This document shows positions 55,717-64,000 of a stretch of DNA of 64,000 bases, piece by piece (within the stretch, counting starts at the first letter, position 1; the number at the start of each line of letters is the position of its first letter). Source of the stretch: an uncultured Clostridia bacterium (lineage in GTDB: Bacteria > Bacillota > Clostridia > Oscillospirales > Acutalibacteraceae). The position numbers were made by a program, and so were the translations under genes. The notes beneath the pieces were generated by a model. The model did no database searches. It was not told the DNA's origin and saw only the letters and a list, made by a program, of their open reading frames with translations. The stretch is taken from NCBI GenBank assembly GCA_937898625.1, contig CALEJF010000021.1:1-64000 (forward strand). Direction: 5' to 3'.

Positions 55717-56304
55717 ATGGCAGAAATCTCCAAATGGTATGTAGTCCATACCTATTCCGGTTATGAAAACAAAGTAGCAACAAACATTGAAAAGATTGTT
55801 GAAAACCGTAAAATGCACGATTTGATTCTTGAGGTTAAGGTTCCTACTGAAATCGTTGTTGAAAACAAGGAAACAGAGGATAAAGAAACAGGCGAAAGAA
55901 TAATCGTGAAAAAAGAGGTAGAGAGAAAAATCTTCCCCGGTTATGTAATGGTTAAGGTTGCAGTTTTTGAAGACGAAGAAACAGGTGACCTTGAAATGAC
56001 GGACGATACCTGGTATGTTATCCGCAATACTCGTGGTGTAACAGGTTTCGTTGGCCCGGAAAGCAAACCAGTTCCTCTTACAGAGGCTGAGGTTTATGCT
56101 ATGGGCGTTGAAAAGAAAGTCGTTAAAATCGACTATGAGGTTGGCGATATGGTTTCAATCATCGATGGTGCGTTTGAAGGCATCATTGGTACTGTTCGTG
56201 AACTTGATGTTGACAATAACACAGTTTGTGTTGTTATTTCAATGCTCGGACGCGAAACTCCTGTTGACCTTGAACTCGACCAGGTAGAAAAGGTCGAAGA
56301 CTGA
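55717..56304 (+). CDS. nusG: Transcription termination/antitermination protein NusG
   Basis: A 195-aa factor that binds RNA polymerase and, through its KOW domain, the ribosome or Rho. The NGN domain starts KWYVVHTYSGYENKVATNIEK and contains KIFPGYVMVKV and VRNTRGVTGFVG-like sequence (VIRNTRGVTGFVGP). The KOW motif is YEVGDMVSIIDGAFEGIIGTV. GAGAGGAG precedes the ATG. It is followed by rplK, the usual order. Confidence 0.96.
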   Translation: MAEISKWYVVHTYSGYENKVATNIEKIVENRKMHDLILEVKVPTEIVVENKETEDKETGERIIVKKEVERKIFPGYVMVKVAVFEDEETGDLEMTDDTWYVIRNTRGVTGFVGPESKPVPLTEAEVYAMGVEKKVVKIDYEVGDMVSIIDGAFEGIIGTVRELDVDNNTVCVVISMLGRETPVDLELDQVEKVED

Positions 56305-56363
56305 TTTATTAATTTGGTAATTAGCGTAAAATACGCTTTTTATGACGCTTTGTCAAAGGCGTC

Positions 56364-56402
56364 GTGGGAGGAATGGAAGAGCTGTCCGTTCCGCCATACC
56401 AC
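56364..56402 (+). promoter_or_regulatory. Probable L1-binding mimic before rplK
   Basis: GTGGGAGG at the 5' side and CCAC at the 3' side enclose an internal GGAA/TTCC pairing. This resembles the L1 site of 23S rRNA and known L1 operon leaders. It lies 20 nt before the rplK start. Confidence 0.6.
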
Positions 56403-56423
56403 GAATTTTTGGAGGTGCTAAAA

Positions 56424-56849
56424 ATGGCTCAGAAAGTAGTAGGCTTTATTAAGCTTCAAATCCCTGCTGGTAAAGCAACACCAGCACCACCTGTTGGTCC
56501 GGCTCTCGGTCAGCACGGTGTTAACATTATGGCGTTTACAAAGGAATTCAATGAACGCACAAAGAACGATATGGGTCTTATTATCCCAGTTGTTATTACA
56601 GTTTACGCAGACCGTACATTTACATTCGTAACAAAAACTCCTCCTGCAGCTGTTCTTATTAAGAAAGCTTGCGGTATCGAGAGTGGTTCAGGTGTGCCTA
56701 ACAGAACAAAGGTAGCAAAAATCACTAAAGAGCAGATTAGAAAAATCGCAGAGCAGAAAATGCCCGACCTTAATGCTGCAACAATTGAAACAGCAATGAG
56801 TATGATTGCTGGTACAGCACGTAGCATGGGCGTTACTGTAGTAGACTGA
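56424..56849 (+). CDS. rplK: 50S ribosomal protein L11
   Basis: A 141-aa protein of the GTPase-associated centre. It begins [20 protein letters not shown] and has [17 protein letters not shown] and [10 protein letters not shown]. The ATG at 56424 follows GGAGGTG; the longer frame through the leader is not coding. A second L1-type site separates it from rplA. Confidence 0.96.
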   Translation: MAQKVVGFIKLQIPAGKATPAPPVGPALGQHGVNIMAFTKEFNERTKNDMGLIIPVVITVYADRTFTFVTKTPPAAVLIKKACGIESGSGVPNRTKVAKITKEQIRKIAEQKMPDLNAATIETAMSMIAGTARSMGVTVVD

Positions 56850-56858
56850 TTCTCCTTG

Positions 56859-56890
56859 TGGGAGGAAAAATCAGAATCCGATTAACCACT
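56859..56890 (+). promoter_or_regulatory. Probable L1-binding mimic before rplA
   Basis: GTGGGAGG and AACCAC, with GAAAAATC/GATT-type pairing between, repeat the pattern seen before rplK. It lies 22 nt before the rplA start. Confidence 0.6.
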
Positions 56891-56911
56891 ATTTTGGAGG
56901 AATTTTGAATT

Positions 56912-57619
56912 ATGAAACACGGAAAGAAATATGTTGAAAGCTCAAAGCTTATCGACAGAGCAAAACTTTATGATACTGCAGAAGCACTTGAAATCACAGT
57001 TAAGGGTGCAACTGCAAAATTTGATGAAACAGTTGAACTTCATGTTCGCCTTGGTGTTGACTCACGTCACGCTGACCAGCAGGTTAGAGGCGCTGTAGTT
57101 CTTCCTAACGGTACAGGAAAAAATGTAAGAGTAGCAGTTTTCGCAAAAGGCGATAAAGTTGATGCAGCTCTTGCAGCAGGTGCTGAATATGTTGGTGCAG
57201 AAGACCTTATGGAAAAAATCCAGGGTGGCTTTATGGACTTTGATGTATGTATCGCAAGCCCTGATATGATGGGTCTTGTTGGTCGTCTTGGTAAGGTTCT
57301 CGGTCCTCGTGGTCTTATGCCAAGCCCAAAGGCAGGTACTGTTACTCCTGATGTTGCTAAGGCTGTTACAGAAGCTAAGGCAGGTAAGATTGAATACCGT
57401 CTTGATAAGACAAACATCATTCACTGCCCAATCGGTAAAGCATCATTCGGTGCTGAAAAACTCAAGGAAAACCTTGATACTCTTATGGATGCAATCGTTA
57501 AGGCTAAGCCAGCTGCTGCAAAAGGTCAGTACATTAAGTCTGTTGCAGTTGCTTCAACAATGGGCCCTGGCGTTAAGATTAATCCAAACAAATTCGTAGC
57601 TGCTCCAGTTGCTGAATAA
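56912..57619 (+). CDS. rplA: 50S ribosomal protein L1
   Basis: A 235-aa L1-stalk protein and likely translational repressor of its own operon. It begins [18 protein letters not shown] and carries [53 protein letters not shown] and the C-terminal [18 protein letters not shown] precedes the ATG. Confidence 0.97.
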   Translation: MKHGKKYVESSKLIDRAKLYDTAEALEITVKGATAKFDETVELHVRLGVDSRHADQQVRGAVVLPNGTGKNVRVAVFAKGDKVDAALAAGAEYVGAEDLMEKIQGGFMDFDVCIASPDMMGLVGRLGKVLGPRGLMPSPKAGTVTPDVAKAVTEAKAGKIEYRLDKTNIIHCPIGKASFGAEKLKENLDTLMDAIVKAKPAAAKGQYIKSVAVASTMGPGVKINPNKFVAAPVAE

Positions 57620-57628
57620 TTAAAACTA

Positions 57629-57657
57629 TTGACAAACCTTAAATGGTGTGTTAATAT
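57629..57657 (+). promoter_or_regulatory. Promoter of rplJ-rplL
   Basis: TTGACA (57629-57634), 17 nt and TAATAT (57652-57657), right after rplA. Confidence 0.7.
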
Positions 57658-57663
57658 ATATAA

Positions 57664-57745
57664 GCTTGCCAAAGACAGTAGGTGCATTTTGCGTAAAAGT
57701 TTTAACTGCCTACCGAGGATATTAGCATTTAGTTAAAATGTTTCT
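57664..57745 (+). promoter_or_regulatory. L10 ribosomal protein leader
   Basis: The order CCAAAGACAGTAGGTGCA ... TGCCTACCGAGGA matches the L10 leader, bound by the L10(L12)4 complex to limit its own synthesis. GTAGGTG/GCCTAC pairs at its base. Confidence 0.85.
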
Positions 57746-57786
57746 ATGCCTTTTCTGTCTTTGCAGAAGAGGCATATTTTTATTTC
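57746..57786 (+). terminator. Attenuator terminator of the L10 leader
   Basis: ATGCCTTTTCTG and CAGAAGAGGCAT form a 12-bp stem with a wobble and a T-rich tail. It sits between the L10 leader and rplJ. Confidence 0.8.
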
Positions 57787-57829
57787 TCCTTGCAAGCGCA
57801 TTTAATAATTTTAGTAGGAGGTGAATCGT

Positions 57830-58345
57830 TTGCCAAGCGAGAAGGTTTTAGAATTAAAGAAACAGCAGGTGGCTGCTCTTAAAGAAAGACTTGATTCTTC
57901 AATCGCAGGTGTTGTAGTTGACTACAAAGGTATCAGCGTTGAGGACGATACAAAACTTCGTAAAGAGCTCCGTGAAGCAGGTGTTGAATACACAGTTGTA
58001 AAGAACACAATTCTCGGTCGTGCCATCGACGGAACAAGCCTTGCTGATATGAGTGGTGCTCTTGAGGGTACAACTGCTATCGCTACAAGTAAGGATGATT
58101 ATGTTGCAGCAGCAAGAATTCTTGGTAAGTATGCTGATAAGAGCGATAAGTTCAGCCTTAAAACAGGTTACCTTGACGGTGAAGTTATCAGCCTTGAAAA
58201 ACTTACAGAACTTGCAAAGCTTCCTTCAAGAGAAGTATTGCTTGCTACAGTTCTCAGTGCGTTCAACGCACCTATCGCATCTTTTGCTCGTGCAGTACAA
58301 GCTATTGTTGACAAAGATGGTGAAGCAGCACCAGTTGCTGAATAA
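57830..58345 (+). CDS. rplJ: 50S ribosomal protein L10
   Basis: A 171-aa base of the L7/L12 stalk. It begins MPSEKVLELKKQQVAALKERL and has VVDYKGISVEDDTKLRKELR, then a C-terminal helix that binds L7/L12 dimers. The start is TTG at 57830, 8 nt after TAGGAGG; the GTG at 57821 overlaps that site. rplL follows at 52 nt. Confidence 0.96.
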   Translation: MPSEKVLELKKQQVAALKERLDSSIAGVVVDYKGISVEDDTKLRKELREAGVEYTVVKNTILGRAIDGTSLADMSGALEGTTAIATSKDDYVAAARILGKYADKSDKFSLKTGYLDGEVISLEKLTELAKLPSREVLLATVLSAFNAPIASFARAVQAIVDKDGEAAPVAE

Positions 58346-58397
58346 TTAAAAAATAATCTTAAAAAATATTTAGTTTAAAATTTGGAGGTAAATTACC

Positions 58398-58772
58398 ATG
58401 GCATCAGAAAAAGTTATGGCTATCGTTGAAGAACTTAAAGTTCTTTCAGTTCTTGAGCTTTCAGAGCTCGTTAAAGCAGTAGAAGAGGAATTTGGCGTAT
58501 CAGCAGCAGCTGCAGTAGCAGTAGCAGCTCCAGTAGCAGGCGCAGCAGCAGCTGAAGAGAAGACAGAATTTGACGTTGAACTTACAGAAGTTGGCGCAGA
58601 AAAGATTAAGGTTATCAAGGCTGTTCGTGAAGTTACAGGTCTTGGCCTTGCAGAAGCAAAAGCTGTTGTTGACGGTGCTCCTAAAGTACTTAAAGAAGCT
58701 GCTTCTAAAGAAGATGCAGAAAGCATCAAAGCTAAACTTGAAGAAGTTGGCGCAAAAGTTACTCTTAAATAA
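58398..58772 (+). CDS. rplL: 50S ribosomal protein L7/L12
   Basis: A 124-aa stalk protein that recruits translation factors. It shows the dimer-forming N-terminus ([22 protein letters not shown]), an Ala-rich hinge and the C-terminal domain ([41 protein letters not shown]). GGAGGT precedes the ATG. It is followed by a terminator instead of rpoB. Confidence 0.97.
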   Translation: MASEKVMAIVEELKVLSVLELSELVKAVEEEFGVSAAAAVAVAAPVAGAAAAEEKTEFDVELTEVGAEKIKVIKAVREVTGLGLAEAKAVVDGAPKVLKEAASKEDAESIKAKLEEVGAKVTLK

Positions 58773-58793
58773 GTTTAAGGCTACTGAAAATAA

Positions 58794-58826
58794 ATCCTCA
58801 TTCCAACAGGAATGGGGATTTTTTTA
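58794..58826 (+). terminator. Terminator after rplL
   Basis: ATCCTCATTCC and GGAATGGGGAT form an 11-bp stem with a wobble, loop AACA and seven T. Confidence 0.9.
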
Positions 58827-58893
58827 TTGCAAGAACCACTATTTTATGCTAAACTTAAAAATGGTATAAACTGATATTATTGGAGTGATTTTC

Positions 58894-59334
58894 TTGTCAA
58901 AGTATTCGGATAGAGCAATAGAACTTTTTATGGAGGGAAAAAACTGTTCACAGGCAGTTTTTACGGCTTTTGCACCTGATTTAGGACTTTCAGAAGAGAT
59001 GGCATTAGCAATTTCCATAGGTCTTGGTGGTGGAGTTGGCAGAATGAGAGAGGTTTGTGGTGCAATCAGTGGCAGTGCTATGGTTGTGGGACTTAAATAT
59101 CCTCAACTTGATAAGACCGGGGTTTATAAATTAGTCCGTCTTATAATCGATGAATTCAAAAAAACCAATCACTCAATAGTTTGTAAAGAACTTTTGGGAC
59201 TTAATGAGGCTGAAAAATCAGGTGTTCCGGAACCCAGAACACCTGAGTATTATCAGAAAAGACCATGTGTTAAGATTGTTGAGGATGCAGTTTTAGCAAC
59301 AGAAAAAATACTTTTCGCAGAGGAGAACAAGTAA
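58894..59334 (+). CDS. C_GCAxxG_C_C family protein
   Basis: A 146-aa protein of the family named after its cysteine pattern: NCSQAVF near the N-terminus, REVCGAISGSAMVVGL in the middle, and later cysteines in VCKELLG and RPCVKIV. These could bind a metal or form disulphides; the family is often found near redox or transport genes and has no settled role. The TTG at 58894 (8 nt after GGAG) is preferred over the GTG at 58885. The next gene starts directly after its stop, so they are co-transcribed. Confidence 0.82.
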   Translation: MSKYSDRAIELFMEGKNCSQAVFTAFAPDLGLSEEMALAISIGLGGGVGRMREVCGAISGSAMVVGLKYPQLDKTGVYKLVRLIIDEFKKTNHSIVCKELLGLNEAEKSGVPEPRTPEYYQKRPCVKIVEDAVLATEKILFAEENK

Positions 59335-62016
59335 ATGGCAGGGGTTTATGCGTATTTTGAGGAAAATACCGTCATAATCGGTAATGATTATATTGAAAGG
59401 CGATTTTCAACAAATAATAATCAGCTTAAAACAACGGAAATTATCAATAAGCGAACAGATATAGAAAAATCAATAAAGTTTAAATCAGGCTCTTCTGAAT
59501 TTGTTGTTGCCTTGAAAAAGAAGACATTTTTAGGGTATAGTACCGCATTTTTATCATCAAATAATCTTGAAATCGAAAATATCAATGTATTTAAGCATCG
59601 TGTAGAATTTACCTTTAAGCCCTGCATTTGTAATGGTGCAAGAATTTCTTTTATTGAGACTGTGCAGATTGAAGACAATAATCATTATATGCATAAATAT
59701 ATTGAGATGGTTGTAGCTCCGGAAGAACAACACCTCGTAACCATTGATTACATTGATTGCGAGCATATTCTCATAGACACTCCTGAACAGAAATGGACAA
59801 TAGGAAATATTGAACCTGCTTATCTTACAAGCTATCATTCTGCACTTGGTCAGCCTGTGTATGTTAACGGACTGTTTTTAGGTTCCGAATTCCCATTATC
59901 AGATAATAATATTTCAGACAATACTGTTTATTGCAGATATTTCAGTGGTAAATCATTTGATAAATTGAACCTTAATTGCGGTCATACTTTCAGGACCTGG
60001 AATACTGTTGTCGGTGCTGCAAGAAGCCTTGATTTACAAGTAATTCGTGAAGATTTTCTTACATATATCAGAGATATTTCAAGAAAAATCAAACCTCGCT
60101 TCCAATATAATTCCTGGTATGACCATATGCATGATATTACAAATGAGAATATTATGGAATCATTTAAGGAAATTGAAGACAACCTTTCAAAAACAATAGT
60201 ACCGCCATTGGATTCTTATGTTGTGGACGATGGCTTTGTGGATTGGGATGCTGATTTCTGGAGTTTTAATAAGAAATTCCCCAACGAATTATACCCATCT
60301 TCAACAATTGCAAAAAAATTCTCATCGGAATTTGGTCTTTGGAATGGTCCAAGAGGTGGATATAACAATAAAACACATTTGTTTGGAAAGCATATGCAAA
60401 AAGCAGGCAAAGGCGGTTATAATAAAGCTGCAAAAGATGTTTGTGTGTCATCTCACGAATATATCAAGAATATTACTGCGTATTACCTTGATAATCAGAA
60501 AAAGTTTGATATCAACTATTGGAAACTTGACGGATTTTTGTTAAGAGCTTGTCCATCAAAGAAACATGGTCATATTACAGGTGGCTACAATAACACATAT
60601 CAATATACCGAAATGTGGGAGAATTGGATTGAAGTATTTAAAGAACTCCGCTTTGCAAGAGAGACAATAGGTAAGGATTTGTGGATAAACCAGACAAGTT
60701 ATTGTAATGCAAGCCCATGGTTTTTACAGTGGGCAGACAGCCTTTGGATTCAAAACAGCGGTGATATCGGTTTTGTTGATAAGACTGATGATGGTGAGAA
60801 ACTTAGCGACCGTGATGTGGATAGAGTGCTTACATATCGTGACGGAAGATATCACGATTTCAGTGTGGTAAGAAATTATCAATTCCCGCATGAGTTTATT
60901 TATAACCATGACCCGATTTACGGCAATACTGCAAAGATTTCAATGACTGATGAAGAATTCCGTAAATATATGTTTATGATGACAACTCGTGGTACTGCAT
61001 TCTGGGAGCTTTATTATTCATACAATATGTTCAATAAGGCGAAATGGCGTATAAATGCAGATGCACTCCGATTCATCCGTAACAATTATGATATAATCAA
61101 AACATCTCGTTTCATTGGCGGAGCACCTACAAAAGGTGAAGTTTACGGCTATTCTGCGTGGACAGAGAATGCAGGTATTATATCCTTGAGAAATCCGTCA
61201 AACGATACTAAAAAGTTTACTTTGACTTTGGATAAATTAACCGGTACATTCCCCATTGCAAAGGATATGAAAAAAGTTTCAATTTATCCTTATACTGCTG
61301 AAAGAGATGAGAGATTATACAACTATGGTGACCAACTTGTAATTGAATTAGCACCATTAGAAGTTGTAATTATGAAATTCTCTGCGCAGGAAGAAATCAT
61401 TCCACAATTGCTTTACGGCAGATTTGAGAGTAATAATGAACTTCTCTTGTTCTTTGATGAAAGAGTTTACACAGATATTTCACTTGTTTCATCTGATGAA
61501 AGAATTAAAGATATTGAGATTTTAGAGGATTACAGTACGGTTAAAGTTATCTTTGAGAATCCTGTTGAAAAAGCATTTGTATCCCTTACAGTAAAAAATG
61601 CATTCGGGGATATGAACGATGTGGAATTTAACGGGAGATACTATGATAATTTCGTTTGTGCAGATAATAAAATTCCATCTGTTCGTGATTTCAGTATTCA
61701 ATTCACAGTGGAGGACTGTAATGACGGCGAGTTGATAAATGCTCATAATTTAAGCGTGTCTGTAAACGATAAACTCGGTGTAATAAGCTTTGGCGAAAAG
61801 AAGAGTCGAGGAGATTTAGATATTCAAAAGGGCGATTTGATTACAGTTGTTTGCGAGCCTAACGGACTTGCAAAACTCTATATAAACGGAGAATTAAGCT
61901 GTTCTGCGTACAACGAGAATATTTGTAAGGAACTTGAAAACACAGAAATCACATTGTCTGAAAAAATAAGTAATTTAAAGGTTATTTCAAAGGCTTTATC
62001 CTTTAAAGAAATATAA
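59335..62016 (+). CDS. Clan GH-D glycoside hydrolase, GH36-like
   Basis: An 893-aa cytoplasmic enzyme. The N-terminal 240 residues are a beta-sandwich and the centre a TIM barrel with YVVDDGFVDWDADFW (substrate strand), FGLWNGPRGG and INYWKLDGF, where Asp399 is the likely nucleophile. The WFLQWADSLWIQNSGD stretch should hold the acid/base. This pattern resembles GH36 but is distant from the classical alpha-galactosidases. Residues after about 690 form extra beta domains; the last 100 look like a LamG-type sandwich. The ATG touches the previous stop, with GAGGA before it. A GH31 gene follows 15 nt later. Confidence 0.7.
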   Translation: MAGVYAYFEENTVIIGNDYIERRFSTNNNQLKTTEIINKRTDIEKSIKFKSGSSEFVVALKKKTFLGYSTAFLSSNNLEIENINVFKHRVEFTFKPCICNGARISFIETVQIEDNNHYMHKYIEMVVAPEEQHLVTIDYIDCEHILIDTPEQKWTIGNIEPAYLTSYHSALGQPVYVNGLFLGSEFPLSDNNISDNTVYCRYFSGKSFDKLNLNCGHTFRTWNTVVGAARSLDLQVIREDFLTYIRDISRKIKPRFQYNSWYDHMHDITNENIMESFKEIEDNLSKTIVPPLDSYVVDDGFVDWDADFWSFNKKFPNELYPSSTIAKKFSSEFGLWNGPRGGYNNKTHLFGKHMQKAGKGGYNKAAKDVCVSSHEYIKNITAYYLDNQKKFDINYWKLDGFLLRACPSKKHGHITGGYNNTYQYTEMWENWIEVFKELRFARETIGKDLWINQTSYCNASPWFLQWADSLWIQNSGDIGFVDKTDDGEKLSDRDVDRVLTYRDGRYHDFSVVRNYQFPHEFIYNHDPIYGNTAKISMTDEEFRKYMFMMTTRGTAFWELYYSYNMFNKAKWRINADALRFIRNNYDIIKTSRFIGGAPTKGEVYGYSAWTENAGIISLRNPSNDTKKFTLTLDKLTGTFPIAKDMKKVSIYPYTAERDERLYNYGDQLVIELAPLEVVIMKFSAQEEIIPQLLYGRFESNNELLLFFDERVYTDISLVSSDERIKDIEILEDYSTVKVIFENPVEKAFVSLTVKNAFGDMNDVEFNGRYYDNFVCADNKIPSVRDFSIQFTVEDCNDGELINAHNLSVSVNDKLGVISFGEKKSRGDLDIQKGDLITVVCEPNGLAKLYINGELSCSAYNENICKELENTEITLSEKISNLKVISKALSFKEI

Positions 62017-62031
62017 AAGTGAGGTTGAGTT

Positions 62032-64000
62032 ATGGAATTGAATAAAGTCCTTTTAGCCAATACCGACGGTAAGGCTTATGAAGAAAATGTTATAGTAAGT
62101 CAGAATGTAAGAGTGTCTGTTTTAACACCTGAAACCATACGTGTTGAATACTCTGCTGACGGAAATTTCACAGATTTGCCTTCGCAGAGCATTTGGTACA
62201 GAAATTTCGGTAAGGTAGACTTTACTCACGAAACAAAGGTTGACACTCTTTGTGTAAAAACAAGTTATGCCCAGTTTTACATAAATAGCCATTCAGGCAG
62301 TTTTAACTATGTTGTAATTGACGGCAAAAAATGCACCTATAACCGTGAACATAATTTGAAAGGCACAACAAGAACACTTGACCAGACATTTGGCGAAAAG
62401 GAACTTGATGATGGTATCATTTCAACGGACGGTGTCAGCGTTTATTACGATAATAAAACTCTGCTTTTAAACGAAGATGGTATGCTTTCTTCCCGTGAAA
62501 AAGGCACAAATGACTACTATGTTTTTGCTTACGGCAAAAATTATGTGTTAGGTATCAATAATTTCTATAAGGTTACCGGTATGCCACCACTTGTGCCAAG
62601 ATATGCTTTGGGTAACTGGTGGAGTCGTTACAGAGCATATACACAGAAGGAATATGAGGATTTGATGGTTGAATTTTCAGACCGTAATATTCCACTTACT
62701 ATTGCAACTGTTGATATGGACTGGCACTGGGTTGACCTTAAAAAGCAATTTAATAAAAAGTATAAATCAAGTAATATTTTAAGCAGTGGTTGGACAGGAT
62801 ACAGCTGGAATACGGAACTTTTCCCCGATTATAAGGCTTTTCTTAAAAAGCTTCACGATATGGGACTTAAAGTTACTCTTAACCTTCATCCTGCAGATGG
62901 TGTTCGTGCATTTGAAGATATGTATGAGGAAATGGCGGATGCTATGGGAGTTGATAAATCAAAGGAAGAAACAGTTGAGTTTGACCTTACAGATAAGAAT
63001 TTTATCAACGCATATTTCGACATTCTTCACCATCCTTATGAGAATCTCGGTGTTGATTTCTGGTGGATTGACTGGCAACAGGGTACAAAGAGTAAAAAAG
63101 CAGGTCTTGACCCATTGTGGCTTCTTAACCACTACCATTATCTTGATACCGACCGCGAAAACAGAAGACCTATGATTCTCTCCCGCTATGCAGGAATCGG
63201 TTCACATCGTTATCCGTTAGGATTTTCAGGTGATACTGCAATTAACTGGAAGGTTCTCGATTTCCAACCATATTTCACAGCAAATGCCGCAAACTGTGGC
63301 TATACTTGGTGGAGCCACGACATCGGCGGTCATATGATGGGTGAACACGACGACGAATTATATATCCGTTGGTTACAACTTGCTGTTTTCTTGCCAATTT
63401 TAAGGCTTCATTCAACAAGTCTTGATGTTCTTGGTAAAGAACCTTGGAATTTCTCTTGGGAGGCAGAAACTCTTGGTACAGAGTATCTTAGACTTCGTCA
63501 CAAAATGATTCCATACATTTATTCAATGAACTATCGCACATTCAAAGAGGGCAGAGCACTTTGTGAGCCTATGTACTATACATATCCTGAAAATAAGGAA
63601 AGTTTTGAATATCCAAATGAATATTTCTTTGGTTCGGAACTCCTTGTCTGTCCGGTAACTACAAAACTTGATGCAAAGACGAAAACAGCTGCGACAAAAA
63701 TGTGGTTACCTGAGGGCAGATGGACAAATATCTTTGACGGTAAAATCTATAAGGGTGGACAAAAAGTTGTTATTAACAGCCCGATTAACACTATTCCCGT
63801 ACTTGCAAAAGAAGGTGCTATTTTGCAGTACTCACTTGATAAGGGTAACGGATGGGGCTGTCCTGAAAACCTTAAAATTGATATTTACCGTGGTAATAAC
63901 TCCGTTGATTTCTATGAAGATGACGGCGAAAGTGGCAAATACAAGAATGGGGAGTATTCAATTACAAATATGACTGTCAGCGAAGGCGGAAATATTGTTA
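62032..64000 (+). CDS. Glycoside hydrolase family 31, 3' end outside the window
   Basis: The visible 656 residues contain an N-terminal beta domain and the GH31 barrel. The nucleophile is Asp347 in FWWIDWQQG and the acid/base Asp401 in GFSGDTAINW, followed by the family stretch YTWWSHDIGGHM. GH31 members include alpha-glucosidases, alpha-xylosidases and sulfoquinovosidases; VDMDWHWV and GYSWNTELFPD place it near alpha-glucosidase/alpha-1,3-glucosidase-like members, with no firm substrate. GAGGTTGAG precedes the ATG at 62032. It is the third gene of the operon and runs past position 64000 in an open frame. Confidence 0.85.
   Translation, partial: MELNKVLLANTDGKAYEENVIVSQNVRVSVLTPETIRVEYSADGNFTDLPSQSIWYRNFGKVDFTHETKVDTLCVKTSYAQFYINSHSGSFNYVVIDGKKCTYNREHNLKGTTRTLDQTFGEKELDDGIISTDGVSVYYDNKTLLLNEDGMLSSREKGTNDYYVFAYGKNYVLGINNFYKVTGMPPLVPRYALGNWWSRYRAYTQKEYEDLMVEFSDRNIPLTIATVDMDWHWVDLKKQFNKKYKSSNILSSGWTGYSWNTELFPDYKAFLKKLHDMGLKVTLNLHPADGVRAFEDMYEEMADAMGVDKSKEETVEFDLTDKNFINAYFDILHHPYENLGVDFWWIDWQQGTKSKKAGLDPLWLLNHYHYLDTDRENRRPMILSRYAGIGSHRYPLGFSGDTAINWKVLDFQPYFTANAANCGYTWWSHDIGGHMMGEHDDELYIRWLQLAVFLPILRLHSTSLDVLGKEPWNFSWEAETLGTEYLRLRHKMIPYIYSMNYRTFKEGRALCEPMYYTYPENKESFEYPNEYFFGSELLVCPVTTKLDAKTKTAATKMWLPEGRWTNIFDGKIYKGGQKVVINSPINTIPVLAKEGAILQYSLDKGNGWGCPENLKIDIYRGNNSVDFYEDDGESGKYKNGEYSITNMTVSEGGNIV

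Noticed and set aside
57067..57424. Long minus-strand frames antisense to rplA and other highly expressed genes
   Set aside because: They mirror the codon bias of the sense gene, lack ribosome sites and show no protein-family motif.

Overview
The window reads as a low-GC, Gram-positive chromosome of the Clostridia, most like gut Oscillospiraceae/Ruminococcaceae. The signs are clostridial gene order (dgt-dnaG-rpoD; hrcA-grpE-dnaK-dnaJ behind a CIRCE element; DUF512-der; yceD-rpmF), Bacillota regulatory RNAs (T-box, M-box, L10 leader), lipoproteins with lipoboxes, an AddAB recombinase, frequent TTG starts, and promoters that repeatedly show a -35 box, a 17-nt spacer and a -10 box. I see no tRNA, rRNA, CRISPR array, prophage or transposase. 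The window is mostly core chromosome with carbohydrate-use genes inserted between housekeeping genes.

Layout. 1-8 kb: GH2 beta-mannosidase, a lipoprotein, mtaB, a D,D-carboxypeptidase, pgi and a small P-loop protein. 7.8-11.4 kb: yceD-rpmF, then DUF512-der. 11.4-17.6 kb: carbohydrate island with a GH13 alpha-glucosidase, two paralogous MFS transporters and a GH27 enzyme. 17.6-25.7 kb: addB-addA, rpmE, yigZ. 25.7-29.7 kb: dgt-dnaG-rpoD. 29.7-36.7 kb: a GPH-type transporter with a long charged tail, M-box-controlled mgtE, two unknown genes and a PHP phosphoesterase. 36.7-40.7 kb: thrS behind a T-box, with a membrane-anchored metallophosphoesterase downstream. 40.7-46.9 kb: heat-shock operon, hemolysin III homologue, queT. 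47-52.8 kb: lipase-like protein and carAB with a leader. 52.9-55 kb: lipoprotein and acyltransferase. 55-58.8 kb: rpmG-secE-nusG-rplK-rplA and rplJ-rplL with ribosomal-protein leaders. 58.9-64 kb: a C_GCAxxG_C_C protein, a clan GH-D enzyme and a GH31 enzyme cut by the window end.

The most unusual observation is carA. The reading frame is intact and coupled to a normal carB, but all three residues of the glutaminase catalytic triad are replaced (Cys to Gly, His to Ile, Glu to Asp), so it probably cannot hydrolyse glutamine. Upstream of it lies a 35-codon reading frame that ends exactly at an intrinsic terminator, an arrangement like pyrBI-type attenuation. A second leader reading frame, with a Pro-Pro pair, lies between the M-box terminator and mgtE. 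Two likely L1-binding mimics precede rplK and rplA, and a family of short inverted-repeat elements is scattered through the intergenic spaces.
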